23,439 bases of DNA from a virus: positions 1 to 23,439 of IMG/VR virus record IMGVR_UViG_3300024262_000253. One strand, given 5' to 3'. Positions 7,114 to 13,500 of the stretch are shown in pieces (position 1 is the stretch's first letter; the number at the start of each line of letters is the position of its first letter). The notes beneath the pieces were generated by a model. The model did not search any database and was not told the origin of the DNA. It was given only the letters and a program-made list of their open reading frames with translations. Made by a program: the position numbers and the translations under genes.

Positions 7114-7660
7114 TGATTACCTCTGCTATTTCGATAAAGGCTTCTTTAATTCTTCGACCTGTCCAACCTATATCGTGTAGGTATTTTCTTAGAGCAACCT
7201 TCATATGGCAAGGGTTCTCTCCATTTTTTACTTTCATATTTTTTAATTCTTCAGTGGGATTCCATATCAATAGAACGATTGTTTTTGCGTCTTCTTGTAG
7301 TTCGTCTAGCAACTCTAAAGGGGAGAAGGAAGGATTTCCCTTGTCCTCGATTTCTTTTATGTAGTTTCTATCTTCTTGAGCGGTGGGGTAAGGTACTGTC
7401 TTTGGCATCTGCTTGTATAGCGAGTTGGCGTAGTCTAGTAGGTTTGTCCTGATACCCCAACAAAGCCAGGTGGAGAGTTTTGCTTTCGTTCTTTTGTGGT
7501 TGTTATAGCCTTCAACGAAGCTGAGATTTGCTTGGGCTTTCCACTCTTCAAAATCTCCTCCATATCTTAAATAGAATTTCCAAGCTATTGTGCTTATTAG
7601 GTTTTGCATGTCGTAGTAGGTTTCGGTTAGGGCATCTTTTTGTAATGGTGTTGCATTCAT
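7103..7660 (-). CDS. sigma-factor-like protein (early arm)
   Basis: About 185 residues. The N-terminal half resembles sigma70 region 2: MQNLISTIAWKFYLRYGGDFE, then EEWKAQANLSFVEGYNNHKR and a TWLCWGIRTNLLDYANSL segment. The C-terminal part contains LRKYLHDIGWTGRRIKEAFIEI, which could be a region-4-like helix-turn-helix. This suggests a divergent sigma factor or anti-repressor that redirects host RNA polymerase. The ATG at 7660 is chosen because AAAGGAG lies 7 nt ahead. The ATG two codons earlier (7666) sits only 1 nt from that site. The stop overlaps the SNF2 start. The match is by pattern only, so another HTH protein is possible. Confidence 0.55.
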   Translation of the reverse strand: MNATPLQKDALTETYYDMQNLISTIAWKFYLRYGGDFEEWKAQANLSFVEGYNNHKRTKAKLSTWLCWGIRTNLLDYANSLYKQMPKTVPYPTAQEDRNYIKEIEDKGNPSFSPLELLDELQEDAKTIVLLIWNPTEELKNMKVKNGENPCHMKVALRKYLHDIGWTGRRIKEAFIEIAEVINEK

Positions 7661-7672
7661 GGTCATACTCCT

Positions 7673-7870
7673 TTATGGTTTATTGTTTTCCATAGAATTT
7701 AGGGCATTAAATATTTTTTCGAGGTTTGCTGCTGTCATCTCCGATTCTCCTCGTAGATACTTGTATATTGTATCCGGGTGGATATCAGATATACGAGATA
7801 ATCTAGCAGTACTAATTTTCTTTTGCTCCATGAGGCTTTTAATTTGCGTTTTGAAGTCTGTATTTTTCAT
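7673..7870 (-). CDS. XRE/Cro-type helix-turn-helix mini-repressor
   Basis: A 65-residue single-domain protein with the five-helix layout of the Cro/C1 fold: FKTQIKSLMEQKKISTARLS, then RISDIHPDTIYKYLRGES as turn and recognition helix, then MTAANLEKIFNALNSM. It is preceded by AAAGGA and followed 12 nt later by the sigma-like gene. Proteins of this size usually bind short palindromic operators as dimers. The ATTGTCAAT dyads at the early promoter (12193-12201 and 12254-12262) are candidate targets. That pairing is inferred, not shown. Confidence 0.8.
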   Translation of the reverse strand: MKNTDFKTQIKSLMEQKKISTARLSRISDIHPDTIYKYLRGESEMTAANLEKIFNALNSMENNKP

Positions 7871-7889
7871 TTGGTTCCTTTCTAAATTG

Positions 7890-8630
7890 TTATTGTTTAC
7901 CTACTAATCGTGATGCAATGGCTCTCGGGTTTCCTCCTACAATCTTAATGAATTGTTTGAGTTCTTCTATAGTGAAGGAGCCTCCTATAGAGGAGACCTC
8001 TAATAATTCTGTGTCTATTTTCTTAAATCTCATCCAAAATTGGTTTCCTTGTTTGTAGAGATATTTGAAGGGGGGTTCGTAAGGAGTGGGATTGGATAGT
8101 TCTACTCCGAGTTCTTCGCAGAGTTGCTTATGGAATTCTTTTGATTCTTTTATTCTTTGTTCTCCCTTTTGTTCTGCTACTATTGATTCATCTATTTTGG
8201 CACGTCCAACTGTGAGAGCCTCTTCAACTCTTTCTATTACCCCTTCTAGATATCTTGACTTTGTTGCTTTGGGATTACTATATTGTCCATTGGGATAATA
8301 TGTGTTGGTTATAGGCACCCTGAGAACTATAGCACATCTTTTTTCGTTTTCGTAGAGCCATTTGATGTGAACTTTTATTAGGCAGTTTTTATGTTTTTGG
8401 GTCAGGGTGATTTCATAGGGTTGAGTTCTACCCGTCTCGAATTTGTCTCTTGCTTCGGTAGCTGTACTTGAGATATTATAGGAGATATAAGAGTGTTCTT
8501 CTTTGAACCGGGGTAGTACTTGGAGAGCCTTTGCAACCATTACCAAGGGTAGTTCCTCCCAGTTTTTGGGAAGGGTAGGTTGAACTAATTTTGTTCTTTT
8601 CTTTCTTGTTTTCAAATCTTTTGTAGACAT
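7890..8630 (-). CDS. hypothetical phage protein
   Basis: A 246-residue soluble protein I do not recognise. The N-terminus is basic (KTRKKRTKLVQ). The middle holds beta-rich stretches (YEITLTQKHKNCLIKVHIKWL and CAIVLRVPITNTYYP). A charged helical region follows at about 135-180. The C-terminal part has FWMRFKKIDTELLEVSSIGG and a helix ending ASRLVGKQ. No membrane segment or catalytic motif stands out. It is cotranscribed with the MoxR/VWA genes (19 nt downstream of the VWA-like gene), so a part in that module is possible. Confidence 0.65.
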   Translation of the reverse strand: MSTKDLKTRKKRTKLVQPTLPKNWEELPLVMVAKALQVLPRFKEEHSYISYNISSTATEARDKFETGRTQPYEITLTQKHKNCLIKVHIKWLYENEKRCAIVLRVPITNTYYPNGQYSNPKATKSRYLEGVIERVEEALTVGRAKIDESIVAEQKGEQRIKESKEFHKQLCEELGVELSNPTPYEPPFKYLYKQGNQFWMRFKKIDTELLEVSSIGGSFTIEELKQFIKIVGGNPRAIASRLVGKQ

Positions 8631-8648
8631 GGTATTGTTCCTTTCGTT

Positions 8649-9809
8649 TTAGTTCGAGAATTGTACTGTTGCTCCGAATGGGGCTTTTTTATCCTTTGTT
8701 GTGGTAAGCCACATGGTAGGGTAGTTTGGTTCTTGTTTTGGAAATCTGCCGTGCATGTCTGTGAAGTATATTAGGCAGGAGGGTGTGAGGTTTTGTTTTT
8801 CGATATGGTCAAACACAGGACGGAAGTCTGTCCCTCCACCACCTACAGGTTTTAGTTTCATTGGAAAGTCTGCTCGGGTGAATGTTTCTTCTTTTTGTAT
8901 TCTATTGTTACAGTATATGATTTTGATTGTGGTATCGTAAGCACTAAGGACATTGGACGCCTCTGCAGCGAATGTAGATAAAGCCTTTTTGTCTATACTC
9001 CCACTGGTATCTATTGCTATGATTGTTTCTGGAAGTTCTTCACTGATGAGGCTTGGTAGTACGATACCTTGTCCTATGTATCTCCTTGATGGTCTCATCC
9101 AGTTGTAGTCGTTGCGGGCAGTTTTTTCTACAAAATCTCTCAATAAGATATACCAAGGTATTGTGGGGTTGAGAATTTCTTGTATTTGTCTTTTGATATT
9201 TGCTGGTAGTGTTCCTTTTGCCAATTGGGCAGCTTGTACGGTTGCTGCTTGCCATTCTGCTTTTAATTCTTTTTCTTCTTGTTTGTTCTTTGTGGGTAGG
9301 ATTATACCGCACATACCTGGGTCTGTTTTGCAGTCTTCTTTTTTATTATCTTGTTGCTTACTCTGTTGTTTGTTCTTGTCTTGTTGCTTGGTCTTGTCTT
9401 CCTTCTTATTGGTTTGTGATGCTATTTGAGCATAGATTCCTTCAGAGGAGAATGCATCATATCTTGAGTCTATCAAAGCACCTTCCGGCAGGCAAAAACC
9501 GGTGCTTATCAAGTTTTGGTTAATAGCATAGTCGCTTGCTATGTTCCATATCATAGGGTCTCTTGTGCCTTGTCTCCAGGAATGTCCTAAGGATAGATGC
9601 ATTACTTCGTGGGCCAATACACCTATCATCTCTCTTGTTGATAGGGAATCTATATATTTAGAATTATAGTAGATTCCTTTTCCGTCTGTTGCTAATGTTG
9701 GAAACGAATTGTCTTCTACTAATGACAATCGCAGTGATAAGACACCGAAGAAAGGATGGTCAAGAACAAGAGCAGAACGGGCCTTTAAGATTTTATCTAA
9801 GGTCGACAT
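8649..9809 (-). CDS. metallopeptidase-like / VWA domain protein (DUF2201-like)
   Basis: A 386-residue protein with a zincin-like N-terminal part and a VWA-like C-terminal part, the layout of DUF2201 proteins. The N-terminal domain has HEVMH at 67-71 followed by LSLGHSWRQ, matching an HExxH zinc site, and DYAINQNL after it. A low-complexity Lys/Gln/Asp linker spans about 133-162. The VWA-like part begins near 260 with IIAIDTSGSID (DTSGS at 267-271, a MIDAS metal site) and continues with GGGGTDF near 323-329. It ends close to the MoxR-type ATPase start, and such VWA proteins usually work with MoxR ATPases as chaperone-like pairs. Both metal-binding motifs look intact. The target in phage biology is unknown. 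Confidence 0.8.
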   Translation of the reverse strand: MSTLDKILKARSALVLDHPFFGVLSLRLSLVEDNSFPTLATDGKGIYYNSKYIDSLSTREMIGVLAHEVMHLSLGHSWRQGTRDPMIWNIASDYAINQNLISTGFCLPEGALIDSRYDAFSSEGIYAQIASQTNKKEDKTKQQDKNKQQSKQQDNKKEDCKTDPGMCGIILPTKNKQEEKELKAEWQAATVQAAQLAKGTLPANIKRQIQEILNPTIPWYILLRDFVEKTARNDYNWMRPSRRYIGQGIVLPSLISEELPETIIAIDTSGSIDKKALSTFAAEASNVLSAYDTTIKIIYCNNRIQKEETFTRADFPMKLKPVGGGGTDFRPVFDHIEKQNLTPSCLIYFTDMHGRFPKQEPNYPTMWLTTTKDKKAPFGATVQFSN

Positions 9810-9825
9810 TGTCGCACTCTCCTTT

Positions 9826-10812
9826 CTATAGTAAGACGTCTTGATGTTTTGTTGCCCAGTCTATAAATCCTTTTGTGTTTTGGATTCCGGGTTCTTTGCG
9901 TATCATATCACGTACCAACAGAACATTGAAGTCTATAGGTAATCGGTTACTGTATTTTAGGATTCGATTTGCGTTGTCTTCTGTAGCCTTTTCGACTAAG
10001 GCAGCTACTATTGCATAGACTGCTGCTGGTTCTGTAGGAACAATTCCACTTTCTGGGTCTAATAAGATGGCTGCTATGTTGGGTAGGCTCTTATAGATTT
10101 TTAGGAATCCCAACAGTTCCACCGCACAACCTTCTCCAACCGCCCCTGATAGTACTTCCATCTTATCCAGACCTGCATTTAGTAATGCTCCACAATAAGC
10201 AATAGTTCGAGGGCATGGGTGATTGACAATATCTGCTGTTGCTTCTTCTGTGCTGAGTAGAGCAGGGCGAAAGTGAATAAAGCCTATTAGCTCTGCTGGC
10301 ATTTTATTGTATAGTGCCCATTCAATCCAATCGTCTGCGTTTGCTTCCAATTCTAATATGGTAGCAAATCTACTCTTGACTGGTTCTAGAATACCTGTTA
10401 CACCTGCTCTATCTTGTCGTCTGTTTGTGGCTGCTATAAACACAACCTTATCGTTTATCTTGTGACCATTGACTCTTCGTGCCAGTATCAATTGCATGGC
10501 AGCAGCCTGAACTACTGCAGGAGCTTGGCCCAAATCATCCAGAAAACAGATGGTAGGTTTTTTGGCCTCGATTAGCTGCCTTAAATCTCCGAAGGGTAAG
10601 AACTCAGCCTTGCCGTCTACTATTCCAGGTAAGCCTTTGAAGTCTGTAGGGTCTGAGACGACAGGGTGGCTTATGGTTATGTCCATCTCTAGCTTTTTTG
10701 CTACTTGGTTAACGATATCACTTTTGCCTATACCGGGTGCTCCTTTAATTAGAACCGGCAGGCCCGCTTGTACTGCCTTTAACAGTACTTCTTTTAATTC
10801 TTTTGGGGACAT
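9826..10812 (-). CDS. MoxR-type AAA+ ATPase
   Basis: A 328-residue AAA+ protein of the MoxR/dynein-related type. Walker A is GAPGIGKS (24-31), Walker B is CFLDDLGQA (about 89-97), and sensor 1 is FIAATNRR (125-132) followed by a likely arginine-finger region EPVKSRFATI. Helical lid sequences follow, and the length suits a single AAA+ module. AAAGGAG precedes the start. It is encoded between a coiled-coil-rich protein and the VWA-domain protein. MoxR ATPases typically act with VWA proteins to assemble or remodel complexes or insert cofactors. The specific substrate cannot be read from the sequence. Confidence 0.85.
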   Translation of the reverse strand: MSPKELKEVLLKAVQAGLPVLIKGAPGIGKSDIVNQVAKKLEMDITISHPVVSDPTDFKGLPGIVDGKAEFLPFGDLRQLIEAKKPTICFLDDLGQAPAVVQAAAMQLILARRVNGHKINDKVVFIAATNRRQDRAGVTGILEPVKSRFATILELEANADDWIEWALYNKMPAELIGFIHFRPALLSTEEATADIVNHPCPRTIAYCGALLNAGLDKMEVLSGAVGEGCAVELLGFLKIYKSLPNIAAILLDPESGIVPTEPAAVYAIVAALVEKATEDNANRILKYSNRLPIDFNVLLVRDMIRKEPGIQNTKGFIDWATKHQDVLL

Positions 10813-10829
10813 GGTGTTGTCTCCTTTCT

Positions 10830-10848
10830 GTTTGGGTTTGGGTTTGGG
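10830..10848. repeat. three tandem TTTGGG hexamers in the gap before the MoxR gene
   Basis: Three perfect TTTGGG units (10831-10848) fill most of the gap between the stop of the upstream gene and the ribosome site of the ATPase gene. With the GGGG at 10805 they give four G-runs on the plus strand, although the first loop would be long. On the transcript this is a C-rich leader. Confidence 0.6.
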
Positions 10849-11712
10849 TCATACGTTCAAGTAATCATTCATCTTTTTCAGTACATCTTTTGCTGATGTG
10901 TGAGCTGTTTTTCGTTCTGTTTCGTTTTCTCGCAACTCGTTGGGCTTTAGATTTGCGAGTTTTTTGGATACTTCTTTTCTGAAGTCTTCCAGTTTGGAGT
11001 CTTCTGTTAGATTGAGTTTTGGTATGAGCTCACAAAATTCGTTAAGGTTCCCTATAAGCGAGTCTCTGAAAACCTTCTTGGGTTCTCCTAATGTTTTTTC
11101 TATCTTTTCAACGAGTTCAGCAAGTCGTTGCCATATACCTGTCATTGCTTTTTCTACTGTGCTATCTATGGACGACTGCATTTGGCTGCGAATGTTTTGT
11201 ACATCGTCGTTGGATAAGTCTACTCGGAAGTCTGCAGTATTTGGTAGAGGATATATTTCTTGGTGAACACCAAACTTGCTCTTGATTTCGGTAGCCGTCG
11301 GAAGAGCCTTGTCTTTTAGTAAGTCGCCCAGTCTTTTGTGAGCACTGGATAATATGTTTGGATATTCTCTTAGGAATTCATCTACCGCTTCGTCGAACTC
11401 TGCTTTTGCTTCCCTCATTGCCTTGCTGTATTTGATGAACATTGCTGTAGGAAGGATTCTGTCTCCTCCGTCTCTCCAAGGTAGTGTGAGGTTATTATGA
11501 ACAGATTTACATCTACCGTATGCAGTGTTGATGTTTCGCATGGAGCTTCTTGGAATAAGATAGGTCCACCAAGTTCCTCCGTCTTTGTCCGCGTTCTTAT
11601 TTGTGGTTACTTCGTTTGATACTTTGTTATCTTTTATTCTTCCTGTCCACATTGAGAAGGACAAATGAGTTATCATAGCCTTCTCACTTAATTTTTTTGT
11701 TTCGTTTGGCAT
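10849..11712 (-). CDS. coiled-coil-rich protein of the MoxR/VWA module (DUF3150-like)
   Basis: About 287 residues from the ATG at 11712, chosen because AAAGGA lies 8 nt upstream; a longer ORF starting at 11790 overlaps the preceding gene and lacks such a site. The N-terminal part has beta-like segments (ITHLSFSMWTGRIKDN, WTYLIPRSSM) and is followed by long amphipathic helices from about 95 to the end. The position immediately before a MoxR ATPase and a VWA protein, with a largely helical make-up, resembles the phage DUF3150 family. That match is from memory of context rather than a motif. It may be the third component of the module. Confidence 0.65.
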   Translation of the reverse strand: MPNETKKLSEKAMITHLSFSMWTGRIKDNKVSNEVTTNKNADKDGGTWWTYLIPRSSMRNINTAYGRCKSVHNNLTLPWRDGGDRILPTAMFIKYSKAMREAKAEFDEAVDEFLREYPNILSSAHKRLGDLLKDKALPTATEIKSKFGVHQEIYPLPNTADFRVDLSNDDVQNIRSQMQSSIDSTVEKAMTGIWQRLAELVEKIEKTLGEPKKVFRDSLIGNLNEFCELIPKLNLTEDSKLEDFRKEVSKKLANLKPNELRENETERKTAHTSAKDVLKKMNDYLNV

Positions 11713-11731
11713 GTTATTGTCCTTTCTTCCA

Positions 11732-11947
11732 TTACGGGTTATAATTATACGTTTGTTTAGCTTGTTCTCTGGCCTCTTTAAGAGTAACACCTGATGTGCC
11801 TACATACTGCACTCCGTCTTTCCACCAAGCATATGCCCCTAAGCCAGCTAAATAACCTCGATGATATGCTATACGTACTAATTCGTCTAACTGTTTTTGT
11901 GTTCTACCTTGTTGACAACTTACTATTTTTATTGGATGGGTACACAT
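11732..11947 (-). CDS. small protein, first gene of the leftward operon
   Basis: 71 residues from the ATG at 11947 (MCTHPIKIVSCQQGR...). AAAGGA lies about 9 nt before this ATG, while the longer reading starting at 11977 has no such site. It contains two Cys residues near the N-terminus, a helical QKQLDELVRIAYHRGYLAGLG stretch and an aromatic AYAWWKDGVQYV segment. No family was recognised. As the first gene behind the strong early promoter it may act early in takeover. Confidence 0.6.
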   Translation of the reverse strand: MCTHPIKIVSCQQGRTQKQLDELVRIAYHRGYLAGLGAYAWWKDGVQYVGTSGVTLKEAREQAKQTYNYNP

Positions 11948-12225
11948 AATATTAGTTCCTTTCTTTTGATTTGTCATACGACCAATTTACCGTCGTGCCC
12001 AATTGTTTTCCTGTTCCAGCTGATTTGGATTTTCTAGCATAAAATCCTCGGCTTTTGAACTTGTCAGAAAACAATCCCTACGCGAATAAATTAGAAGTGG
12101 CTACAAGTTTTCAACCTTGCTTCTCCATTAGCCCTACCGACACCTGGACTCGATTTTAGGACATTGCCTATGACTGCCCTACATATTATTCAATTGTCAA
12201 TGAGCACTTTACTATATATCCTACG
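11948..12225 (-). ncRNA. long structured 5' leader of the leftward operon
   Basis: About 278 nt separate the expected start (near 12225) from the first gene, with no supported ORF. On the minus strand AUUGUUUUC (12075-12067) pairs with GAAAACAAU (12010-12002), 9 bp. Inside is a perfect hairpin GGAUUUU/AAAAUCC (12047-12041 with 12033-12027). AACUUGU (12109-12103) can pair with ACAAGUU (12064-12058), which lies inside the 9-bp stem, so the whole can form a pseudoknot. ACGAC/GUCGU forms a further small hairpin near 11975-11993. It may be a leader that controls or stabilises the early transcript, or a separately released RNA. No known RNA family was recognised. Confidence 0.45.
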
Positions 12226-12231
12226 TTTCTT

Positions 12232-12260
12232 ATAATACGTGAGAATTAAGAGATTGTCAA
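12232..12260 (-). promoter_or_regulatory. strong sigma70-type leftward promoter
   Basis: On the minus strand TTGACA (12260-12255) and TATTAT (12237-12232) are exactly 17 nt apart: a perfect -35 and a 5/6 -10 box. Directly upstream, at 12261-12300, three A/T-tracts recur every 10 bp, as in an UP element. The -35 overlaps the dyad ATTGTCAAT (12254-12262), and the same dyad recurs at 12193-12201 in the leader, so a small repressor could act here. Expected transcription start is near 12225. This should be the main host-polymerase early promoter. Confidence 0.8.
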
Positions 12261-12457
12261 TAGAAAAATTAGAAATTTTTTGAAATTTTTTGATTTTTTT
12301 AGGAAAACCGCGTTCTTCGCATAGAATCAAGCATTTTTTGTGAAAAAAAAGTGGAAAAATTTGTATATTTTTCGTAATTTTCGGTGGATTTTGGTGGTTT
12401 TTGGCCCCGTCCTAGGGAATCCTAGGGATTTGAGCTTGTTTGAGGAGGATGTAGATG
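12261..12457. other. AT-tract and short-repeat spacer of the divergent control region
   Basis: No gene is supported here. T-tracts at 12276-12281, 12286-12291 and 12294-12300 are phased at 10 bp and should bend the DNA. Further A- and T-runs follow to about 12375. Next come two near-copies of TTTT[C/G]GGTGG (about 12379-12398) and two tandem 10-bp units CCTAGGGAAT/CCTAGGGATT (12411-12430). These short repeats could be protein-binding sites. Confidence 0.5.
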
Positions 12458-12487
12458 TTATCATGAAACGTGGAGAAATCATATAAT
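12458..12487 (+). promoter_or_regulatory. candidate rightward promoter
   Basis: A perfect TATAAT (12482-12487) lies 18 nt downstream of TTATCA (12458-12463, 4/6 match to TTGACA). The start would be near 12494 and the leader would include the structured RNA at 12603-12737. A second -10-like box, TATAAA (12598-12603), lies directly at the 5' edge of that RNA but lacks a -35, and could serve a phage-directed polymerase. Confidence 0.35.
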
Positions 12488-12602
12488 TTTGTTTTTATTT
12501 CAATTTATTGCTGCGAATGACGATAATAAGACATAGGAAGGATAATAGAAGAGAACTTATTACGAAATTATAAGGATAAGAGAATTATTCAAATCGCTAT
12601 AA

Positions 12603-12737
12603 ATAACCATCGGTGGCGTAGCAGCGTCAGGTTGATAGCTCAGGTAGATTATAGTCAAGCGTTGCATGAACTGCTAATGATGCGACCGCCTAGGAGTTTT
12701 TCGGTAGGAGCCGGGTGGGGAATCCGGCCCGATGGTT
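12603..12737 (+). ncRNA. structured leader RNA element, copy 1
   Basis: A 135-nt element closed by a perfect 9-bp stem AACCAUCGG (12605-12613) with CCGAUGGUU (12729-12737). The first 29 nt match copy 2 (18357-18385) at 26 positions, with all three differences being transitions. The last 28 nt (12710-12737) match copy 2 exactly and contain a hairpin GCCGG/CCGGC around the loop GUGGGGAAU. The middle is not shared; here it can form GUUGCAU/AUGCGAC (12661-12667 with 12681-12687). The match continues through UAUAUGAAAGGA, the ribosome site of the downstream reading frame. Conserved ends, a variable middle and a fixed spot before an SD suggest a cis-acting RNA such as a riboswitch or translation element. 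No known family was recognised. Confidence 0.7.
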
Positions 12738-12757
12738 CTATATGAAAGGACAGAACG

Positions 12758-12829
12758 ATGTTTTTTATCCGTGTTCTACCGTGTCCAGCGTTTTTTAGAA
12801 AGGAAGGTTGTAGTGATAGAAACGTGTGA
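12758..12829 (+). CDS. 23-codon leader ORF overlapping the co-chaperonin start
   Basis: A 23-residue ORF (MFFIRVLPCPAFFRKEGC...) whose ATG has the ideal AAAGGA site 7 nt upstream, supplied by the structured RNA. Its stop lies 17 nt inside the co-chaperonin gene, which begins at GTG 12813 in another frame. Its translation could control the downstream start by coupling. It may instead be the debris of a gene that once followed the RNA element. No homology was recognised. Confidence 0.4.
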   Translation: MFFIRVLPCPAFFRKEGCSDRNV

Positions 12830-13253
12830 AATTTGTGGGAAGAGGTATATATTAGAACCTAGCAAACCTTCTCTTCCAGATTACTATGAGAAGGTTCCTT
12901 TCTTTTGTAAAGGATGTGGGAACATACGATTTGATATGCGTGCTATTCAGGGTAAGGTTATACTCTATCCGTTTCCTCCGGAGAAGACATATGAAGGAAC
13001 TTCTATAGAAGTTCCTATTCAGTATCAGGAGTTTTACAAAGCATGGAAGGGGTTTGTTCTTTCAGTGGGCTCTGGATATTATGAGCAGAGTGGGCAGTTT
13101 ATTCCTACGACATTAGAAGAGGGTTCGCTCGTTCTATTCAATCGAGATGTGCCTTGGTATGGTACTCGTAAGGGATTGGATGGTAAAGAGCATCCTATTG
13201 TTCTTTGTGGTGAGAGAGACGTGTGGATAGTACTTTCAGATAATGTGGTTTAG
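12813..13253 (+). CDS. GroES-like co-chaperonin with N-terminal zinc ribbon
   Basis: 146 residues. Residues 1-40 form a zinc ribbon with Cys5-x2-Cys8 and Cys32-x2-Cys35 (CEICGK and CKGCGN). The remainder reads like a Cpn10/GroES fold: IQGKVILYPFPPE as the first strand, EKTYEGTSIEVPIQ where the GroEL-binding mobile loop lies, GFVLSVGSGYYEQSGQFIP (the GKVLAVGxG region), LEEGSLVLFNRD, and GERDVWIVLSDNV as the final strand. Such phage proteins (T4 gp31 type) partner host GroEL to fold capsid proteins. The GTG at 12813 is chosen for its AGGAAGG site and because the longer frame from ATG 12732 starts inside the RNA stem. GroES proteins are normally about 95 residues, so the extra ribbon is unusual. 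Confidence 0.7.
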   Translation: MIETCEICGKRYILEPSKPSLPDYYEKVPFFCKGCGNIRFDMRAIQGKVILYPFPPEKTYEGTSIEVPIQYQEFYKAWKGFVLSVGSGYYEQSGQFIPTTLEEGSLVLFNRDVPWYGTRKGLDGKEHPIVLCGERDVWIVLSDNVV

Positions 13254-13467
13254 GGGTGTCTTAATTATTTCTAGGAAAGTAAATAAAGAAATTGTTCAAA
13301 AGGAATTGGAAAGGATACTAAAAAAGTTCGGTCCTCGAAGGGGTTTGCAGTATCTTGTAGGGATTATACCTTTCTTGCCTATGGAAGAAAGGGAGGCCTA
13401 TAACGGTCAAATCCACGACTTGGAAGAGAAGGTAAAGGAGAGGAATAGTCGATTGATAGAGTATTGA
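13243..13467 (+). CDS. small protein between co-chaperonin and terminase genes
   Basis: 74 residues, mostly helical and charged: VNKEIVQKELERILKKFGPRR, then GLQYLVGIIPFLPMEEREAY and a C-terminal LEEKVKERNSRL helix. The ATG at 13243 overlaps the end of the co-chaperonin gene by 11 nt. No good ribosome site is seen, so translation probably depends on coupling. Not recognised. Confidence 0.6.
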   Translation: MWFRGVLIISRKVNKEIVQKELERILKKFGPRRGLQYLVGIIPFLPMEEREAYNGQIHDLEEKVKERNSRLIEY

Positions 13468-13492
13468 CTTTCCAGGTATTATCTATTATAAT
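13464..13492 (+). promoter_or_regulatory. sigma70-type promoter giving a leaderless terminase transcript
   Basis: TTGACT (13464-13469) and a perfect TATAAT (13487-13492) are separated by 17 nt. The usual start distance puts the transcript's first base at about 13499-13501, on or next to the ATG of the next gene at 13501. No SD-like sequence precedes that ATG, so the message would be essentially leaderless. Confidence 0.65.
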
Positions 13493-13500
13493 ATATATAA

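Noticed and set aside
3375-8494. TAGGAGATATAAGAGT occurs at 3375-3390 and 8479-8494.
   Set aside because: One copy is in a coding region with an ordinary reading, and a 16-base match in AT-rich DNA of this length is not compelling.
9040-9523. Several ORFs of 90-107 codons overlapping the VWA-domain gene on both strands.
   Set aside because: They are shadows of a well-supported gene with no ribosome sites or recognisable domains.
12631-12665. A D-arm-like string TAGCTCAGGTAGA inside copy 1 suggested a tRNA or tRNA-like element.
   Set aside because: No anticodon arm, T-arm or acceptor stem fits around it, and copy 2 does not preserve the string.
12710-12728. The hairpin CCGG-GUGGGGAAU-CCGG resembles the CCGGUGaaaAUCCGG part of cobalamin riboswitches.
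   Set aside because: Other required cobalamin elements (GCCACUG box, flanking core) are absent in both copies and the downstream genes are unrelated to B12.
12732-12812. N-terminal extension of the co-chaperonin frame starting at ATG 12732.
   Set aside because: It begins inside the 3' strand of the RNA closing stem, lacks an SD and adds residues unlike the family; GTG 12813 has a good ribosome site.
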